Source of the DNA: Bacteroidales bacterium
GTDB lineage: Bacteria; Bacteroidota; Bacteroidia; Bacteroidales; UBA932
Direction: 5' to 3'
Length of the DNA: 33,848 nucleotides
NCBI GenBank assembly: GCA_012798805.1
Contig: JAAZMM010000038.1
Coordinates: 1-33,848, forward strand
The position numbers were made by a program, and so were the translations under genes. Positions 24,094 through 31,513 of this stretch are shown here, in pieces; the stretch's first letter is position 1; each line of letters opens with the position of its first letter. The notes under the pieces were generated by a model. It was not told where the DNA came from. It ran no database searches and was given only the letters and a program-made list of their open reading frames with translations.

Positions 24094-25368
24094 CTATTTA
24101 TCCAGAGTAAACTCTTTATTGATAAAGTTTTCCGTAAGGAAAGCATCAATTTCCCGACACAGAGCATCTCGCTCCGGATCCGATATATGCCCTTCACTTC
24201 TCCACTTTTCAAGCAAAGGGAGCGTAATATCCCTTATATGGGCCTCTATCGGGGCCAGACGCTGAATAATACCCGTTCCTCTGCTGTTGTAGAGAGCGCT
24301 GAAACGAAAATAATTCTTCCCATTACCTCGTGTGATGGGAAATATATCCAATTTCAAAGCACTTGCTTTGATACAGATAGGAGAATCATGTTTCTCATCT
24401 CCCTCGAGCTGCCTTATAACAACAGGCAATCCCTCTTTGCCGCAGCTAACCCAGGCCGGAACCGCAATCGAACAGGGAGGATAACCCAAAGCGGTCCAAA
24501 GTGTAGTCAACTGTGGATTTTCACCCGGCCGCACAGCCTGAATAACAGAAGTAACGACACTTATTCTGCGCGGGATAAAGTCGCAATCGGGAAAGAATCC
24601 ATTCAGCGGATCATATCCCTCATCTGCCATCTTCCTAAGATCCAAGCCGAGCAAAGGATGATAGTAACTGCGCGCCATCCTCTCAAAAATGAAATGAGGA
24701 GTCAATTGCTCCCCTTTGGCAATCGCATCCATTAAAATATGCTCCGCCGCATAATAGCGGATATAGCCCATACCTTCATCCTTCTTCCCATATCTTGAAT
24801 AGTTGGTATAGACGAGAAAACCTTCAGGGGCAATGGCAGGATCATTGACATCCACTACGTGGTAACCGGTCGGATAGGTCTCCACATAGACGGCATTACC
24901 CCGGGTATCTATCACTCCATAGTTGGAAGAGACCGGTATCGGCTTGGCGATGGTATCGAGCAGATGAAGAAACTCCTCCAGGGACGCACATTTATCCAGC
25001 GCCAATTTCATTATGAATCCATTATTGATGTCCCAGGCCTCGTTGTCCACGAAATTGTAGGACTTGGTATTCATTATGCAGAATCCGGCCGAATTGGTTC
25101 CGAACCAGGCATTAACGGGATTATCTTCCAACGCCAAACCTATCCAGTCATATTTCTCGCCTTTGATAAATGAAAGACGCTGATCAAATACGAGCGCATC
25201 GGTGTTTTTCCACATCATTGGGCGACCGTCCGGAGTGATTTTGCCCGTTATTATCACAGATGTACAGCAGAGCGAGCGGATTGGCAATGTCAAAAACAGA
25301 ACAAAAAAGAAGAAGGCGGCGATATGGCTCAACCTGAAACGACGGAAACATTTCTTACTAAAAAACAT
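24094..25368 (-). CDS. Exported Ntn hydrolase (choloylglycine hydrolase / acyl-transferase-like, C45/C69 type)
   Basis: A 424-residue protein with a signal sequence (residues 1-33: basic FSKKCFRRFR, then a long hydrophobic core AAFFFFVLFLTLPI). It is followed at once by CCTSVIITGKITPDGRPMMWKNTDA. In N-terminal-nucleophile hydrolases a Cys at the mature N-terminus (CTS here, C35) attacks amide bonds, so signal-peptide removal could itself create the active site. Further family-like parts are WFGTNSAGFCIMNTKSYN (about 85-105) and SSNYGVIDTRGNAVYVETYP (about 150-170, Asn/Asp oxyanion region). The substrate cannot be read; choices include bile-salt-like amides, N-acyl amino acids and dipeptides. 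The start is ATG 25368; a TTG at 25398 in the same frame lies within a -7 box. Lone gene. Confidence 0.75.
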   Translation of the reverse strand: MFFSKKCFRRFRLSHIAAFFFFVLFLTLPIRSLCCTSVIITGKITPDGRPMMWKNTDALVFDQRLSFIKGEKYDWIGLALEDNPVNAWFGTNSAGFCIMNTKSYNFVDNEAWDINNGFIMKLALDKCASLEEFLHLLDTIAKPIPVSSNYGVIDTRGNAVYVETYPTGYHVVDVNDPAIAPEGFLVYTNYSRYGKKDEGMGYIRYYAAEHILMDAIAKGEQLTPHFIFERMARSYYHPLLGLDLRKMADEGYDPLNGFFPDCDFIPRRISVVTSVIQAVRPGENPQLTTLWTALGYPPCSIAVPAWVSCGKEGLPVVIRQLEGDEKHDSPICIKASALKLDIFPITRGNGKNYFRFSALYNSRGTGIIQRLAPIEAHIRDITLPLLEKWRSEGHISDPERDALCREIDAFLTENFINKEFTLDK

Positions 25369-25395
25369 GGCTTGCAGTATATAGAGGTTCTTTTG

Positions 25396-25403
25396 CAAAT
25401 ATA
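25396..25403 (-). promoter_or_regulatory. Bacteroidetes -7 box (TATATTTG) of the Ntn hydrolase gene
   Basis: Minus-strand TATATTTG ends 27 bases before the ATG at 25368. Its last three bases are the TTG that would otherwise be taken as an upstream start. No well-spaced TTTG is seen. Confidence 0.45.
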
Positions 25404-25547
25404 GGTTTTAAAAGCAAAAAAAAGAGAATTACCTGTTCCGGAAGGTTGTCTGTAGGATAAATTGTTTCGCCTCTGTTCACAATAATGAAGAAATTTTAAA
25501 TCAAATGTGACGGTTGAGGCGTTTTTGATGTGGCTCTTGAGATGATT

Positions 25548-25985
25548 TTATTTCTTGTCAACTCTTTTACATGACCAGATGGTGCCGACAAGGTTGACTT
25601 TTTCAAAAAATTCATCCCAGCCTTCGGGATAGGGGCCTTCAGTCCCATGAGAAAAGATAAAAATCCCGTCGCAGGTGTAAACGGTTTCCACAAATATAGC
25701 TGAGGGAGAGCGATCGGGGACAAATGGTGTCCCCTCATCAATTACAATGAAATTAGCCTTGGTCTCAAAATCCTCGTATAAAGAGACTACCATATAGTGG
25801 GGTCTTGGATGCCCGGCACGATGATTTTTAATCCACTCTATATTTCGTAGCGGATCTTTTACCCCACATGCGGTTATATCATGGTTTTCATAAATCTCAT
25901 ATTGATGCCTCTTTTCACATCCTGACACAAAGAATATCGTAAATAGGAGACTTAGAAGTAGAATTGATTTAAAGTCTGACGACAT
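25548..25985 (-). CDS. Small lipoprotein of unknown function, last gene of the lipoprotein operon
   Basis: A 145-residue predicted lipoprotein that I do not recognise. The leader SSDFKSILLLSLLFTIFFVSGC ends in lipobox VSGC (Cys 23). The mature part is mixed alpha/beta, with HDITACGVKDPLRNIEWIKN near its start, a central strand YMVVSLYEDFETKANFIVIDE, then VETVYTCDGIFIFSHGTEGP and a terminal VGTIWSCKRVDKK. The segment ACGVKDPLRNIEWIK resembles the start of several small Bacteroides lipoproteins, but I know no function. An upstream ATG (26024) in frame would add 13 residues before a normal leader, so 25985 is preferred. It overlaps the preceding gene by 17 bases. The 179 bases between it and the Ntn hydrolase start (25369-25547) hold that gene's promoter and nothing else I can identify. 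Confidence 0.7.
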   Translation of the reverse strand: MSSDFKSILLLSLLFTIFFVSGCEKRHQYEIYENHDITACGVKDPLRNIEWIKNHRAGHPRPHYMVVSLYEDFETKANFIVIDEGTPFVPDRSPSAIFVETVYTCDGIFIFSHGTEGPYPEGWDEFFEKVNLVGTIWSCKRVDKK

Positions 25986-26424
25986 TGAATATGACTTTTG
26001 CTGTTTTAGGCAATTTTTCAACAACTATCCCGTAATAAAAACGGGGATCGGGTTGTGTTGCACATCCCCCAATTTCTATGAAAAAAATAAATTCGTTATT
26101 CTTATTTTTATAAAAATCATAATTAAGGTGCGCCAGACAAGGATAATCGTCGCATCCTATCAGCAAAGTTTGTGTGGCAAAATCAATCTTCTTTAAATCA
26201 GGATATTTATCTATCTCAGCTTGACTAAACAGAGCCAATAACTCTTTATTCGATTGTACTACCTTTCCTTCTCCCTGTTTCATGTTTCCATACAGCAGAT
26301 ACATTTTAGGCAATTCCTTAATGATGATTGCATCGGTAGTATCAAGGTGCTTTTCTTCACACCCCGTTATTCCCATCAGGAAAAACAGGAAAATAAGACT
26401 TAATAAAACCGACTTTGTCCTCAT
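25969..26424 (-). CDS. Small lipoprotein with possible PrcB-like domain
   Basis: A 151-residue lipoprotein with the shared leader MRTKSVLLSLIFLFFL and lipobox ITGC (Cys 22). The mature region has SNKELLALFSQAEIDKYPDLKKIDFATQTLLIG, which recalls the start of the PrcB C-terminal-like domain of Bacteroidetes lipoproteins (a hydrophobic residue pattern ending in IDF). It then has YPCLAHLNYDFYKNKNNEFIFFIEIGG and a C-terminal strand AKVIFNVVRL. This similarity is by eye and weak. Fourth gene of the operon: 6 bases after the preceding stop, and overlapping the next gene by 17 bases. Function unknown; three Cys in the mature part (CDDYPC, GGCAT) could form a disulphide. Confidence 0.7.
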   Translation of the reverse strand: MRTKSVLLSLIFLFFLMGITGCEEKHLDTTDAIIIKELPKMYLLYGNMKQGEGKVVQSNKELLALFSQAEIDKYPDLKKIDFATQTLLIGCDDYPCLAHLNYDFYKNKNNEFIFFIEIGGCATQPDPRFYYGIVVEKLPKTAKVIFNVVRL

Positions 26425-26430
26425 AACCTC

Positions 26431-26901
26431 TTAGTATTGCACAACAATTTTACCCTCCAGGGATGGAGTATATTTGATAATTAACTTGGTAAAAACATAA
26501 GAGCCGCTGCTGAAAATCAATATATACTCTTTATTGGGTGTCAGGGGGCCTAACCTATATTCCAAATCATAATCACATATACAATCACAGATAGGATTTG
26601 TTTCGTTCTCATCCACAGTAATGATGTTATCCTCCATGGAAACATCAACTGTAATATTATCAAGACAACAGTTAAATCTTACATTGACGTGTTTGATATT
26701 AAGATAACCGTCTGCTACCGCTTTATATTCGATATACTCTTCTCCGTGAAATGTTGCTCTGAGACTTTTAGTCTCTTTACATCCGAAATAGGAAACATCT
26801 TTGACCCGAAGACTTTCATTCGAGGTCTCCTTGTCGCAACCCGTTACTCCTATCAGAAAGAACAGAGCGAATAATACCATTAAAAGACTTTTTGTTCTCA
26901 T
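26431..26901 (-). CDS. Cys-rich small lipoprotein, paralogue of the gene at 27326-27805
   Basis: A 156-residue lipoprotein (leader MRTKSLLMVLFALFFL, lipobox VTGC, Cys 22) of unknown function. The mature part matches the 27326-27805 protein over its whole length: VKDVSYFGCKE, EEYIEYKAVADGYLNIKHVNVRFNCC, ETNPICDCICDYDLEYRLGPL and KYTPSLEGK. Six Cys positions (GCK, NCC, CxCxC) are identical in both. The strand pattern suggests a small beta-sandwich. I recall similar FNCC...CxCxYDL lipoproteins in other Bacteroidales but no named function. It starts on the last bases of the preceding gene (ATGA, 4-base overlap). The C-terminus KIVVQY is shorter than its paralogue's KVDIKRFK. Confidence 0.75.
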   Translation of the reverse strand: MRTKSLLMVLFALFFLIGVTGCDKETSNESLRVKDVSYFGCKETKSLRATFHGEEYIEYKAVADGYLNIKHVNVRFNCCLDNITVDVSMEDNIITVDENETNPICDCICDYDLEYRLGPLTPNKEYILIFSSGSYVFTKLIIKYTPSLEGKIVVQY

Positions 26902-27323
26902 TTTACTCGTTTATAGACGACAACGTTGGATATTAAGATAGTCAGATTTCCCGCATAACGAGGTGATACGCTGGTGATTTTTAGCTTATCGCCATAAAAC
27001 TCATATTTATAAACTTCAGGCTCATCGCTACCAGGGTTGTACCACGAGAAATGTTTGGAGTCTATCTTATATGTAGCTACCTGAAAGTATTTTTCTCCCA
27101 CACAAGTTGCGCAATAGTGCCAAACCGTATTGTCCTGCCGAAACTCAAAATAATCCTGATTGATCTTATAAGGATCATAAGGCATCATATCCTCTTCGCT
27201 CTCTCCGGTTGCCTCAATTTGCCATTTTCCTAAAATAGATGTTTTGGCCTGTTGTGCCTTATCACATCCCGCTCCAAAAAGCAGGGTAGCAATCATTGCA
27301 AATATAAAGACCTTAGTTCTCAT
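26898..27323 (-). CDS. Small lipoprotein, lipocalin-like
   Basis: A 141-residue lipoprotein with leader MRTKVFIFAMIATLLF and lipobox GAGC (Cys 20). The mature part starts SILGKWQIEATGESEED, the LGKWxI pattern common at the first strand of lipocalin-like domains of Bacteroidetes, and continues with alternating strands DYFEFRQDNTVWHYCATC, FQVATYKIDSKHFSW, YKYEFYGDKLKITSV and a last VVVYKRVK. A ligand-binding or structural role is possible, but no ligand is indicated. The leader, including DNA, is nearly identical to that of the gene at 28429-29292, whose mature part is unrelated. Second gene of the operon: 2 bases after the previous stop, 4-base overlap with the next start. Confidence 0.72.
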   Translation of the reverse strand: MRTKVFIFAMIATLLFGAGCDKAQQAKTSILGKWQIEATGESEEDMMPYDPYKINQDYFEFRQDNTVWHYCATCVGEKYFQVATYKIDSKHFSWYNPGSDEPEVYKYEFYGDKLKITSVSPRYAGNLTILISNVVVYKRVK

Positions 27324-27325
27324 AA

Positions 27326-27805
27326 TTATTTAAATCTTTTAATATCAACCTTGCCTTCCAAAGAGGGACTGTACTTAATGGTAAACCTTACGAGCTCACG
27401 CTTATATCTGCTGAAAATCAAAGTATAATCTTTGTTATTGGAGAGCGGACCCAGATTAAAGGCTAAATCATAATCACAAATACATTTACACTGGGGATCC
27501 GTCTCACTTTCAACAATGGAAATAGTGTTGCCTTCTACAGAAACATCTGCTTTGATCCTGCCCGGACAGCAGTTGAATACGGCATTGACGTGTCTGAGAT
27601 GAAGATAACCGCCGGCCAACGCCTCATATTCAATATATTCCGGGCTTTCCGCTGACTTCGTAAAGCCGGTTGTCTCTTCTTTACATCCCAAAAATGAAAA
27701 ATCCTTAATCTGAATCTCTCCTGTGGGGTTTTCTCTATTACAGCCTGCCCCTCCCATCAGAAGGAACAATGCAAGCAGTGTCATTAAAATTTTATTCGTT
27801 TTCAT
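27326..27805 (-). CDS. Cys-rich small lipoprotein, first gene of the lipoprotein operon
   Basis: A 159-residue lipoprotein (MKTNKILMTLLALFLL leader, lipobox GAGC, Cys 22). The mature part has the same six Cys as its paralogue at 26431-26901: FLGCKE, HVNAVFNCC and DPQCKCICDYDLAFNLGPL, with KYSPSLEGK near the end. Function unknown. It is the promoter-proximal gene of five lipoprotein genes that overlap or lie within 6 bases of each other, so all are probably expressed together. Its upstream region is duplicated in front of the lipoprotein gene at 28429-29292. A TATATTTA (minus strand, 27836-27829) is the best -7 candidate, one mismatch from TAnnTTTG, and it is kept in the duplicate. Confidence 0.78.
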   Translation of the reverse strand: MKTNKILMTLLALFLLMGGAGCNRENPTGEIQIKDFSFLGCKEETTGFTKSAESPEYIEYEALAGGYLHLRHVNAVFNCCPGRIKADVSVEGNTISIVESETDPQCKCICDYDLAFNLGPLSNNKDYTLIFSRYKRELVRFTIKYSPSLEGKVDIKRFK

Positions 27806-27816
27806 GGCTTATAGGA

Positions 27817-28077
27817 TACTGAGATTTTTAAATATAATAACTTCTGTCTAATATATATACGCACTGACTAATGAAATACTTCCATCACTGATTAAAAATC
27901 GTACAACCAGACATCTTATCGCGACAAGACATCCTATACCATATAGATGCAAAAATCAGGCTAAACGTTGCATGTAATGAGATTAATCTTCTTAATCCCA
28001 ATTGGTTGCAAAACCGGAAGTTCCCCTGCAAATATAACTCTTCATAATGAAAAAGGAGCGATTGCTCGCTCCTTTTG
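27817..28077. repeat. Duplicated intergenic segment, copy A (between tRNA-Pro and the lipoprotein operon)
   Basis: Aligns by eye with copy B at 29299-29468 in the same orientation. Shared words include AGATTTTTAAATATAAT, ATATATACGCACTGACT, GAAATACTTCCA, AATATAACTCTT and GAAAAAGGAGCGATTGCTC. Copy A is longer by about 90 bases in the middle (about 27880-27970). It holds the tRNA-Pro terminator and the lipoprotein promoter region. I see no gene in it. Confidence 0.8.
28051..28076 (-). terminator. Terminator of tRNA-Pro
   Basis: A perfect 11-base-pair stem, AAAAGGAGCGA (28051-28061) with TCGCTCCTTTT (28066-28076), and a 4-base loop begin 1 base after the tRNA-Pro 3' end, with a T tract on the minus strand. 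A near copy occurs at 29440-29465. Confidence 0.85.
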
Positions 28078-28150
<73 letters not shown>

Positions 28151-28172
28151 AAATCATCCCTTAACGGGGCGA

Positions 28173-28180
28173 CAAATATA
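28173..28180 (-). promoter_or_regulatory. Bacteroidetes -7 box (TATATTTG) of tRNA-Pro
   Basis: Minus-strand TATATTTG lies 22 bases before the mature tRNA 5' end, with TTTT (plus 28201-28204) 20 bases upstream as an imperfect -33. The region is shared with the divergent tRNA-Ser promoter. Confidence 0.5.
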
Positions 28181-28207
28181 GCCTTTTTTTTCTACTTGTT
28201 AAAATAT

Positions 28208-28238
28208 TTTGCAAAAAGATCAAAATTGCATAACTTTG
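28208..28238 (+). promoter_or_regulatory. Promoter of tRNA-Ser (TTTG, 19 nt, TAACTTTG)
   Basis: TTTG (28208-28211) and TAACTTTG (28231-28238) match both consensus elements with the preferred 19-base spacer. The tRNA begins 11 bases downstream. One of the clearest promoters in the window. Confidence 0.7.
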
Positions 28239-28248
28239 CACTCCCAAC

Positions 28249-28335
28249 GGTGAGGTGGGTGAGTGGCTGAAACCATCAGTTTGCTAAACTGACGTACGGG
28301 TGACCGTATCGGGGGTTCGAATCCCCCTCTCACCG
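28249..28335 (+). tRNA. tRNA-Ser (anticodon GCT)
   Basis: An 87-base type II tRNA. Acceptor GGTGAGG pairs with TCTCACC, the anticodon stem TCAGT/ACTGA encloses TTGCTAA (anticodon GCT), a long variable arm (TACGGGTGACCGTA) follows, and the T arm is GGGGG-TTCGAAT-CCCCC. Discriminator G; CCA is not encoded. It has its own promoter and terminator. Confidence 0.96.
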
Positions 28336-28344
28336 CACAATAAG

Positions 28345-28380
28345 AAAACAGCACCAGGCATACGCCCAGTGCTGTTTTTT
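28345..28380 (+). terminator. Terminator of tRNA-Ser
   Basis: AAAACAGCAC (28345-28354) pairs with GTGCTGTTTT (28369-28378), with an inner GGC/GCC pairing, and is followed by more T. It starts 10 bases after the tRNA. It also lies 48 bases beyond the stop of the converging lipoprotein gene, and the A tract would give that strand a T tract, so it may act in both directions. Confidence 0.85.
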
Positions 28381-28428
28381 CCTATCAATATCAGTTATTA
28401 AGTATTCCTTAACAACTGAAATATCTTT

Positions 28429-29292
28429 CTACTCAACCTGTTTGTAGGTAATTTCATAAATCATCGGATAGAGGGTTGCTCCGCTTCCCCATTTCACTTC
28501 ATACGATATTGGCAGCCCCTTTTCATCATAAGTAAAGGTCCAGGTGCCGCCATCATTTAGATATTTTGTCAGATTGTTTTGAGAAAGTCCCCTCGCAAAA
28601 CCGGTTGTCGTCCCCATTCCTATCAAAGGCTCATAGACAAACAGATAGTCTATTCCAAAATTGGGTCTTATGCCTCCATCATACTCATACCGGTATTCAA
28701 CCTCCTCAAATTCTCCCTCTATCGGCTCTCCAAAATCTGTTTGTTTTGGAACTACATGGATGCTTTTTACAGCATTTCCTAATTTGTCATATACAATCGT
28801 ATTGATTTCAAAAGGTTCACTTTTATCATCGTAAATGCTCACCATCCTACCATTGTCATAATGAAATTTTCTGGAATAGAGCCGGTAATCATCTCGCCAC
28901 ATCTCCTGTTTGATGAGATTTCCCTTCGAATCATAGGATAATTTAATATCGTGATATGACATGCTGTGAGTGAGATCGTGAACCCGGATTTTTGAGACCA
29001 GGCCCTTGGTGTTATATTCAAATTCATCCACATAATTTAAAGGACGTACCTGGCCGTTTTCGATTAGTTTACCGGTAGTAACACGTTTTGTCAACTTATT
29101 GTTGCCATCATAAAAAAACTCAGCAGTCCTGTCAATTGCTCTATGGGTAGCAGAGCTCTCATACTTTGTGATTTTCTCCACCAAATATTTCTCTCTATGC
29201 CTGTTTTTCAGCACAAACTCCTCTTTCTCATTACATCCGGCCCCAAAAAGCAAGATGGAGATCATCGCAAACAGAAATATCTTTATTCTCAT
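28429..29292 (-). CDS. Lipoprotein with YD/RHS-like repeats
   Basis: A 287-residue lipoprotein (leader MRIKIFLFAMISILLF, lipobox GAGC, Cys 20). The mature part has several short repeats of the RHS/YD type: AEFFYDGNNKLTKRVT, DEFEYNTKGLVSKIRV, IKLSYDSKGNLIKQEM, RKFHYDNGRMVSIYD, TIVYDKLGNAVKSI and, near the end, WTFTYDEKGLPISYEV. Each reads as hydrophobic-Y-D/N-x-x-G-x-hydrophobic. Such repeats form extended beta-structures, and Bacteroides have many lipoproteins of this kind (DUF4595-like) with unknown role. It lacks the RHS core or a toxin tip, so it is not an RHS polymorphic toxin. The gene stands alone between glyS and tRNA-Ser; its upstream DNA duplicates that of the lipoprotein operon. Confidence 0.8.
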   Translation of the reverse strand: MRIKIFLFAMISILLFGAGCNEKEEFVLKNRHREKYLVEKITKYESSATHRAIDRTAEFFYDGNNKLTKRVTTGKLIENGQVRPLNYVDEFEYNTKGLVSKIRVHDLTHSMSYHDIKLSYDSKGNLIKQEMWRDDYRLYSRKFHYDNGRMVSIYDDKSEPFEINTIVYDKLGNAVKSIHVVPKQTDFGEPIEGEFEEVEYRYEYDGGIRPNFGIDYLFVYEPLIGMGTTTGFARGLSQNNLTKYLNDGGTWTFTYDEKGLPISYEVKWGSGATLYPMIYEITYKQVE

Positions 29293-29298
29293 GAATTA

Positions 29299-29468
29299 TA
29301 CTAAGATTTTTAAATATAATGACTTCAATCCAATAATATATACGCACTGACTCACGAAATACTTCCACTTATGTAATCTTCTCGATCCTGATAGTTTGCC
29401 AAACTTGAAAGTTCCTCTACAATATAACTCTTTAAAACGAAAAAGGAGCGATTGCTCACTCCTTTTGT
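29299..29468. repeat. Duplicated intergenic segment, copy B (between glyS and a lipoprotein gene)
   Basis: Second copy of the segment at 27817-28077, shorter by about 90 bases. It keeps the promoter-like TAAATATA word (29311-29318), the ATATATACGCACTGACT block and the tRNA-Pro terminator hairpin, but homology stops where the tRNA-Pro gene would begin. Confidence 0.8.
29440..29465 (-). terminator. Terminator after glyS, a near copy of the tRNA-Pro terminator
   Basis: AAAAGGAGCGA (29440-29450) pairs with TCACTCCTTTT (29455-29465) around TTGC, one position weaker than the tRNA-Pro copy. It lies 16 bases after the glyS stop on the minus strand, so it now probably ends the sufS-glyS operon. Confidence 0.78.
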
Positions 29469-29481
29469 CTGAATGCTCCAT

Positions 29482-31020
29482 TTAAAGTTTTTCCAGCAAG
29501 CTTCGCAAACTCACTTTTTCCTCCATTATGCTGCGAAGCGAAGCGATGGGGACCCTCTCCTGCTCCATTGTGTCGCGGTAGCGGATGGTAACGCAATCGT
29601 CCTCCAAAGTATCGTGATCGATTGTGATGCAGAAAGGAGTACCAATGGCATCCTGACGGCGATAACGTCTGCCGATGCTATCCTTTTCATCATACTGACA
29701 GTTGAAATCGTATTTGAGCTCCTTAATGATTTCGCGAGCCTTTTCGGGGAGGTTATCCTTCCTAACAAGAGGCAGTACGGCCAGTTTAACGGGAGCAATG
29801 GCCGGCGGAATCCGCAGCACTACCCTCTTTTCACCACTCTCAAGCTCCTCCTCGCAATATGCCGCCGAAAGGATGGCAAGGAAGGTCCTGTCGAGTCCGA
29901 TGGAGGTCTCAACCACATAAGGAATATAGCTTTCGCCGCTCTCCGGATCAAAGTATTGCATTTTGCGACCGGAGAATTGCTGGTGCTGTGCAAGGTCGAA
30001 ATCGGTACGGGAGTGAATGCCCTCCAGCTCCTTGAACCCGAAGGGGAATTCAAACTCGATATCGGTAGCTGCATTGGCGTAATGCGCAAGCTTCTCGTGG
30101 TCGTGGTAGCGATATTTTTCATCGCCAAGTCCAAAGGCCTTATGCCAGGCCAGACGAGCCTCTTTCCATTTTTCAAACCACTCAAGTTCGCTGCCCGGGC
30201 GCACGAAGAACTGCATCTCCATCTGCTCAAACTCCCTCATCCGGAAGATAAACTGCCTTGCAACTATCTCATTTCGGAAGGCTTTTCCTATCTGTGCTAT
30301 TCCGAAAGGAATCTTCATCCTGGCGGTCTTCTGCACATTGAGGAAATTTACAAAGATGCCCTGCGCGGTCTCCGGACGCAAATAAATGGTGCTCGCCTCT
30401 TCGGAAATGGTACCCAGTTGAGTGCTGAACATAAGGTTGAATTGGCGCACATCCGTCCAGTTTCTGGTGCCCGAAATGGGGCAGGCAATCTCACAATCGA
30501 GGATAATCTGTTTAAGTTCAGCAAGATTATCGGCCTTAAGCGCCTCGACCATCCTGGCATTTACCTCATCCCATTTAGCCTTGTTGCGGAGCACATTGGG
30601 ATTGGTAGTCCTGAACTGTTCTTCGTCAAAAGCTTCGCCAAATCTGCGACGCCCCTTCTCTACCTCTTTATTCATCCTCTCCTCGAGCTTCGCCAAATAA
30701 TCCTCAATCAGGACATCGGCACGATAGCGCTTTTTGGAATCCCTGTTGTCAATCAGAGGATCGTTGAATGCGCTCAAATGGCCTGAAGCTTCCCAAATCT
30801 TAGGGTGCATGAAAATAGCCGAGTCAATACCTACAATATTTTCGTTGAGGTGGACCATTGCCTCCCACCAATATTTCTTGATGTTGTTTTTCAATTCAAC
30901 TCCCATCTGCCCATAATCATATACGGCACCCAGACCATCATAAATTTCGCTTGACTGGAAAATAAATCCATACTCCTTGGCATGTGCCGTCAGGGTCTTG
31001 AAAAGTTCTTCTTGTGTCAT
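29482..31020 (-). CDS. glyS: Glycyl-tRNA synthetase (alpha2 type)
   Basis: Class II synthetase charging tRNA-Gly, 512 residues, of the single-chain homodimeric type (also called GlyQS). The N-terminus TQEELFKTLTAHAKEYGFIFQSSEIYDG and MGVELKNNIKKYWWEAMVH (motif 1 area) are typical. Motif 2 is IYLRPETAQGIFVNF with IGKAFRNEI, and motif 3 is VVETSIGLDRTFLAIL. A zinc-binding Cys array is absent at CPISGTRNWTDVRQF, which retains only one Cys. The C-terminal anticodon-binding domain follows LRIPPAIAPVKLAVLPLV and includes TPFCITIDHDTLEDDCVTIRYRD. It is the last gene of the operon, 10 bases after folK. Confidence 0.97.
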   Translation of the reverse strand: MTQEELFKTLTAHAKEYGFIFQSSEIYDGLGAVYDYGQMGVELKNNIKKYWWEAMVHLNENIVGIDSAIFMHPKIWEASGHLSAFNDPLIDNRDSKKRYRADVLIEDYLAKLEERMNKEVEKGRRRFGEAFDEEQFRTTNPNVLRNKAKWDEVNARMVEALKADNLAELKQIILDCEIACPISGTRNWTDVRQFNLMFSTQLGTISEEASTIYLRPETAQGIFVNFLNVQKTARMKIPFGIAQIGKAFRNEIVARQFIFRMREFEQMEMQFFVRPGSELEWFEKWKEARLAWHKAFGLGDEKYRYHDHEKLAHYANAATDIEFEFPFGFKELEGIHSRTDFDLAQHQQFSGRKMQYFDPESGESYIPYVVETSIGLDRTFLAILSAAYCEEELESGEKRVVLRIPPAIAPVKLAVLPLVRKDNLPEKAREIIKELKYDFNCQYDEKDSIGRRYRRQDAIGTPFCITIDHDTLEDDCVTIRYRDTMEQERVPIASLRSIMEEKVSLRSLLEKL

Positions 31021-31030
31021 ATAATCGTTT

Positions 31031-31513
31031 CTAGTTGTTTACAATCGTTTGAAAATGTTTAAAAATTTCTTCCGGCAGCAATGCCGCTATCTCCATCACA
31101 AAAGGTCTGCTCCACACCTGCGGATGAGGCAGCGTCAGCCTCTTTGTATCACTCTCAATCTCATCAAAAGCGAGAATGTCGATATCAATAATCCTATCTT
31201 TATAAATCCTCCTATCCTCATCATCATATTCCGCCTGATGCGCCTCGCGCCCCATTTCAACCTCTATCTCCTGGCAAACATCCAGCAACTCAAGCGGACT
31301 AATCCTCAACTCCTCAAACACCACAATCTGATTGAGAAAAAAAGGGCCTTCAAATCCTACTGCCTCACTCTTCACCTCCGGTGAAAAATAAACTTTCGGC
31401 GACTCGTCATACTCAAAGTACTCAAATACCAGCCTCTCATACAATCTCTCCCGCGCACCTGCAAGGTTTGCAGCCCGATCACCCAGGTTGCTCCCCAAAA
31501 GTAAGAAAATCAC
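31031..31513 (-). CDS. folK: Hydroxymethyl-dihydropterin pyrophosphokinase
   Basis: Cytosolic enzyme that transfers pyrophosphate from ATP to 6-hydroxymethyl-7,8-dihydropterin in folate synthesis. The 160 residues include the family motifs: LLLGSNLGDRAANLAGA (N-terminal), GPFFLNQIVVFEE (about residues 55-67, corresponding to xxFxN), then YKDRIIDIDILAFDE (about 108-122; R...DxD Mg-binding) and LTLPHPQVWSRPFVM (about 126-140). The two Asp of DIDIL are metal ligands in the family. Start ATG 31513 overlaps the end of the DUF59 gene by 4 bases (ATGA). Confidence 0.95.
   Translation of the reverse strand: MIFLLLGSNLGDRAANLAGARERLYERLVFEYFEYDESPKVYFSPEVKSEAVGFEGPFFLNQIVVFEELRISPLELLDVCQEIEVEMGREAHQAEYDDEDRRIYKDRIIDIDILAFDEIESDTKRLTLPHPQVWSRPFVMEIAALLPEEIFKHFQTIVNN

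Noticed and set aside
28429-29292. RHS polymorphic toxin
   Set aside because: Only short YD-like repeats are present; there is no RHS core motif, toxin tip or adjacent immunity gene, and the protein is a small lipoprotein.
29473-30786. 437-codon open frame on the plus strand
   Set aside because: It lies fully antisense to glyS, whose protein matches GlyRS throughout; the plus-strand translation has no recognisable domain.
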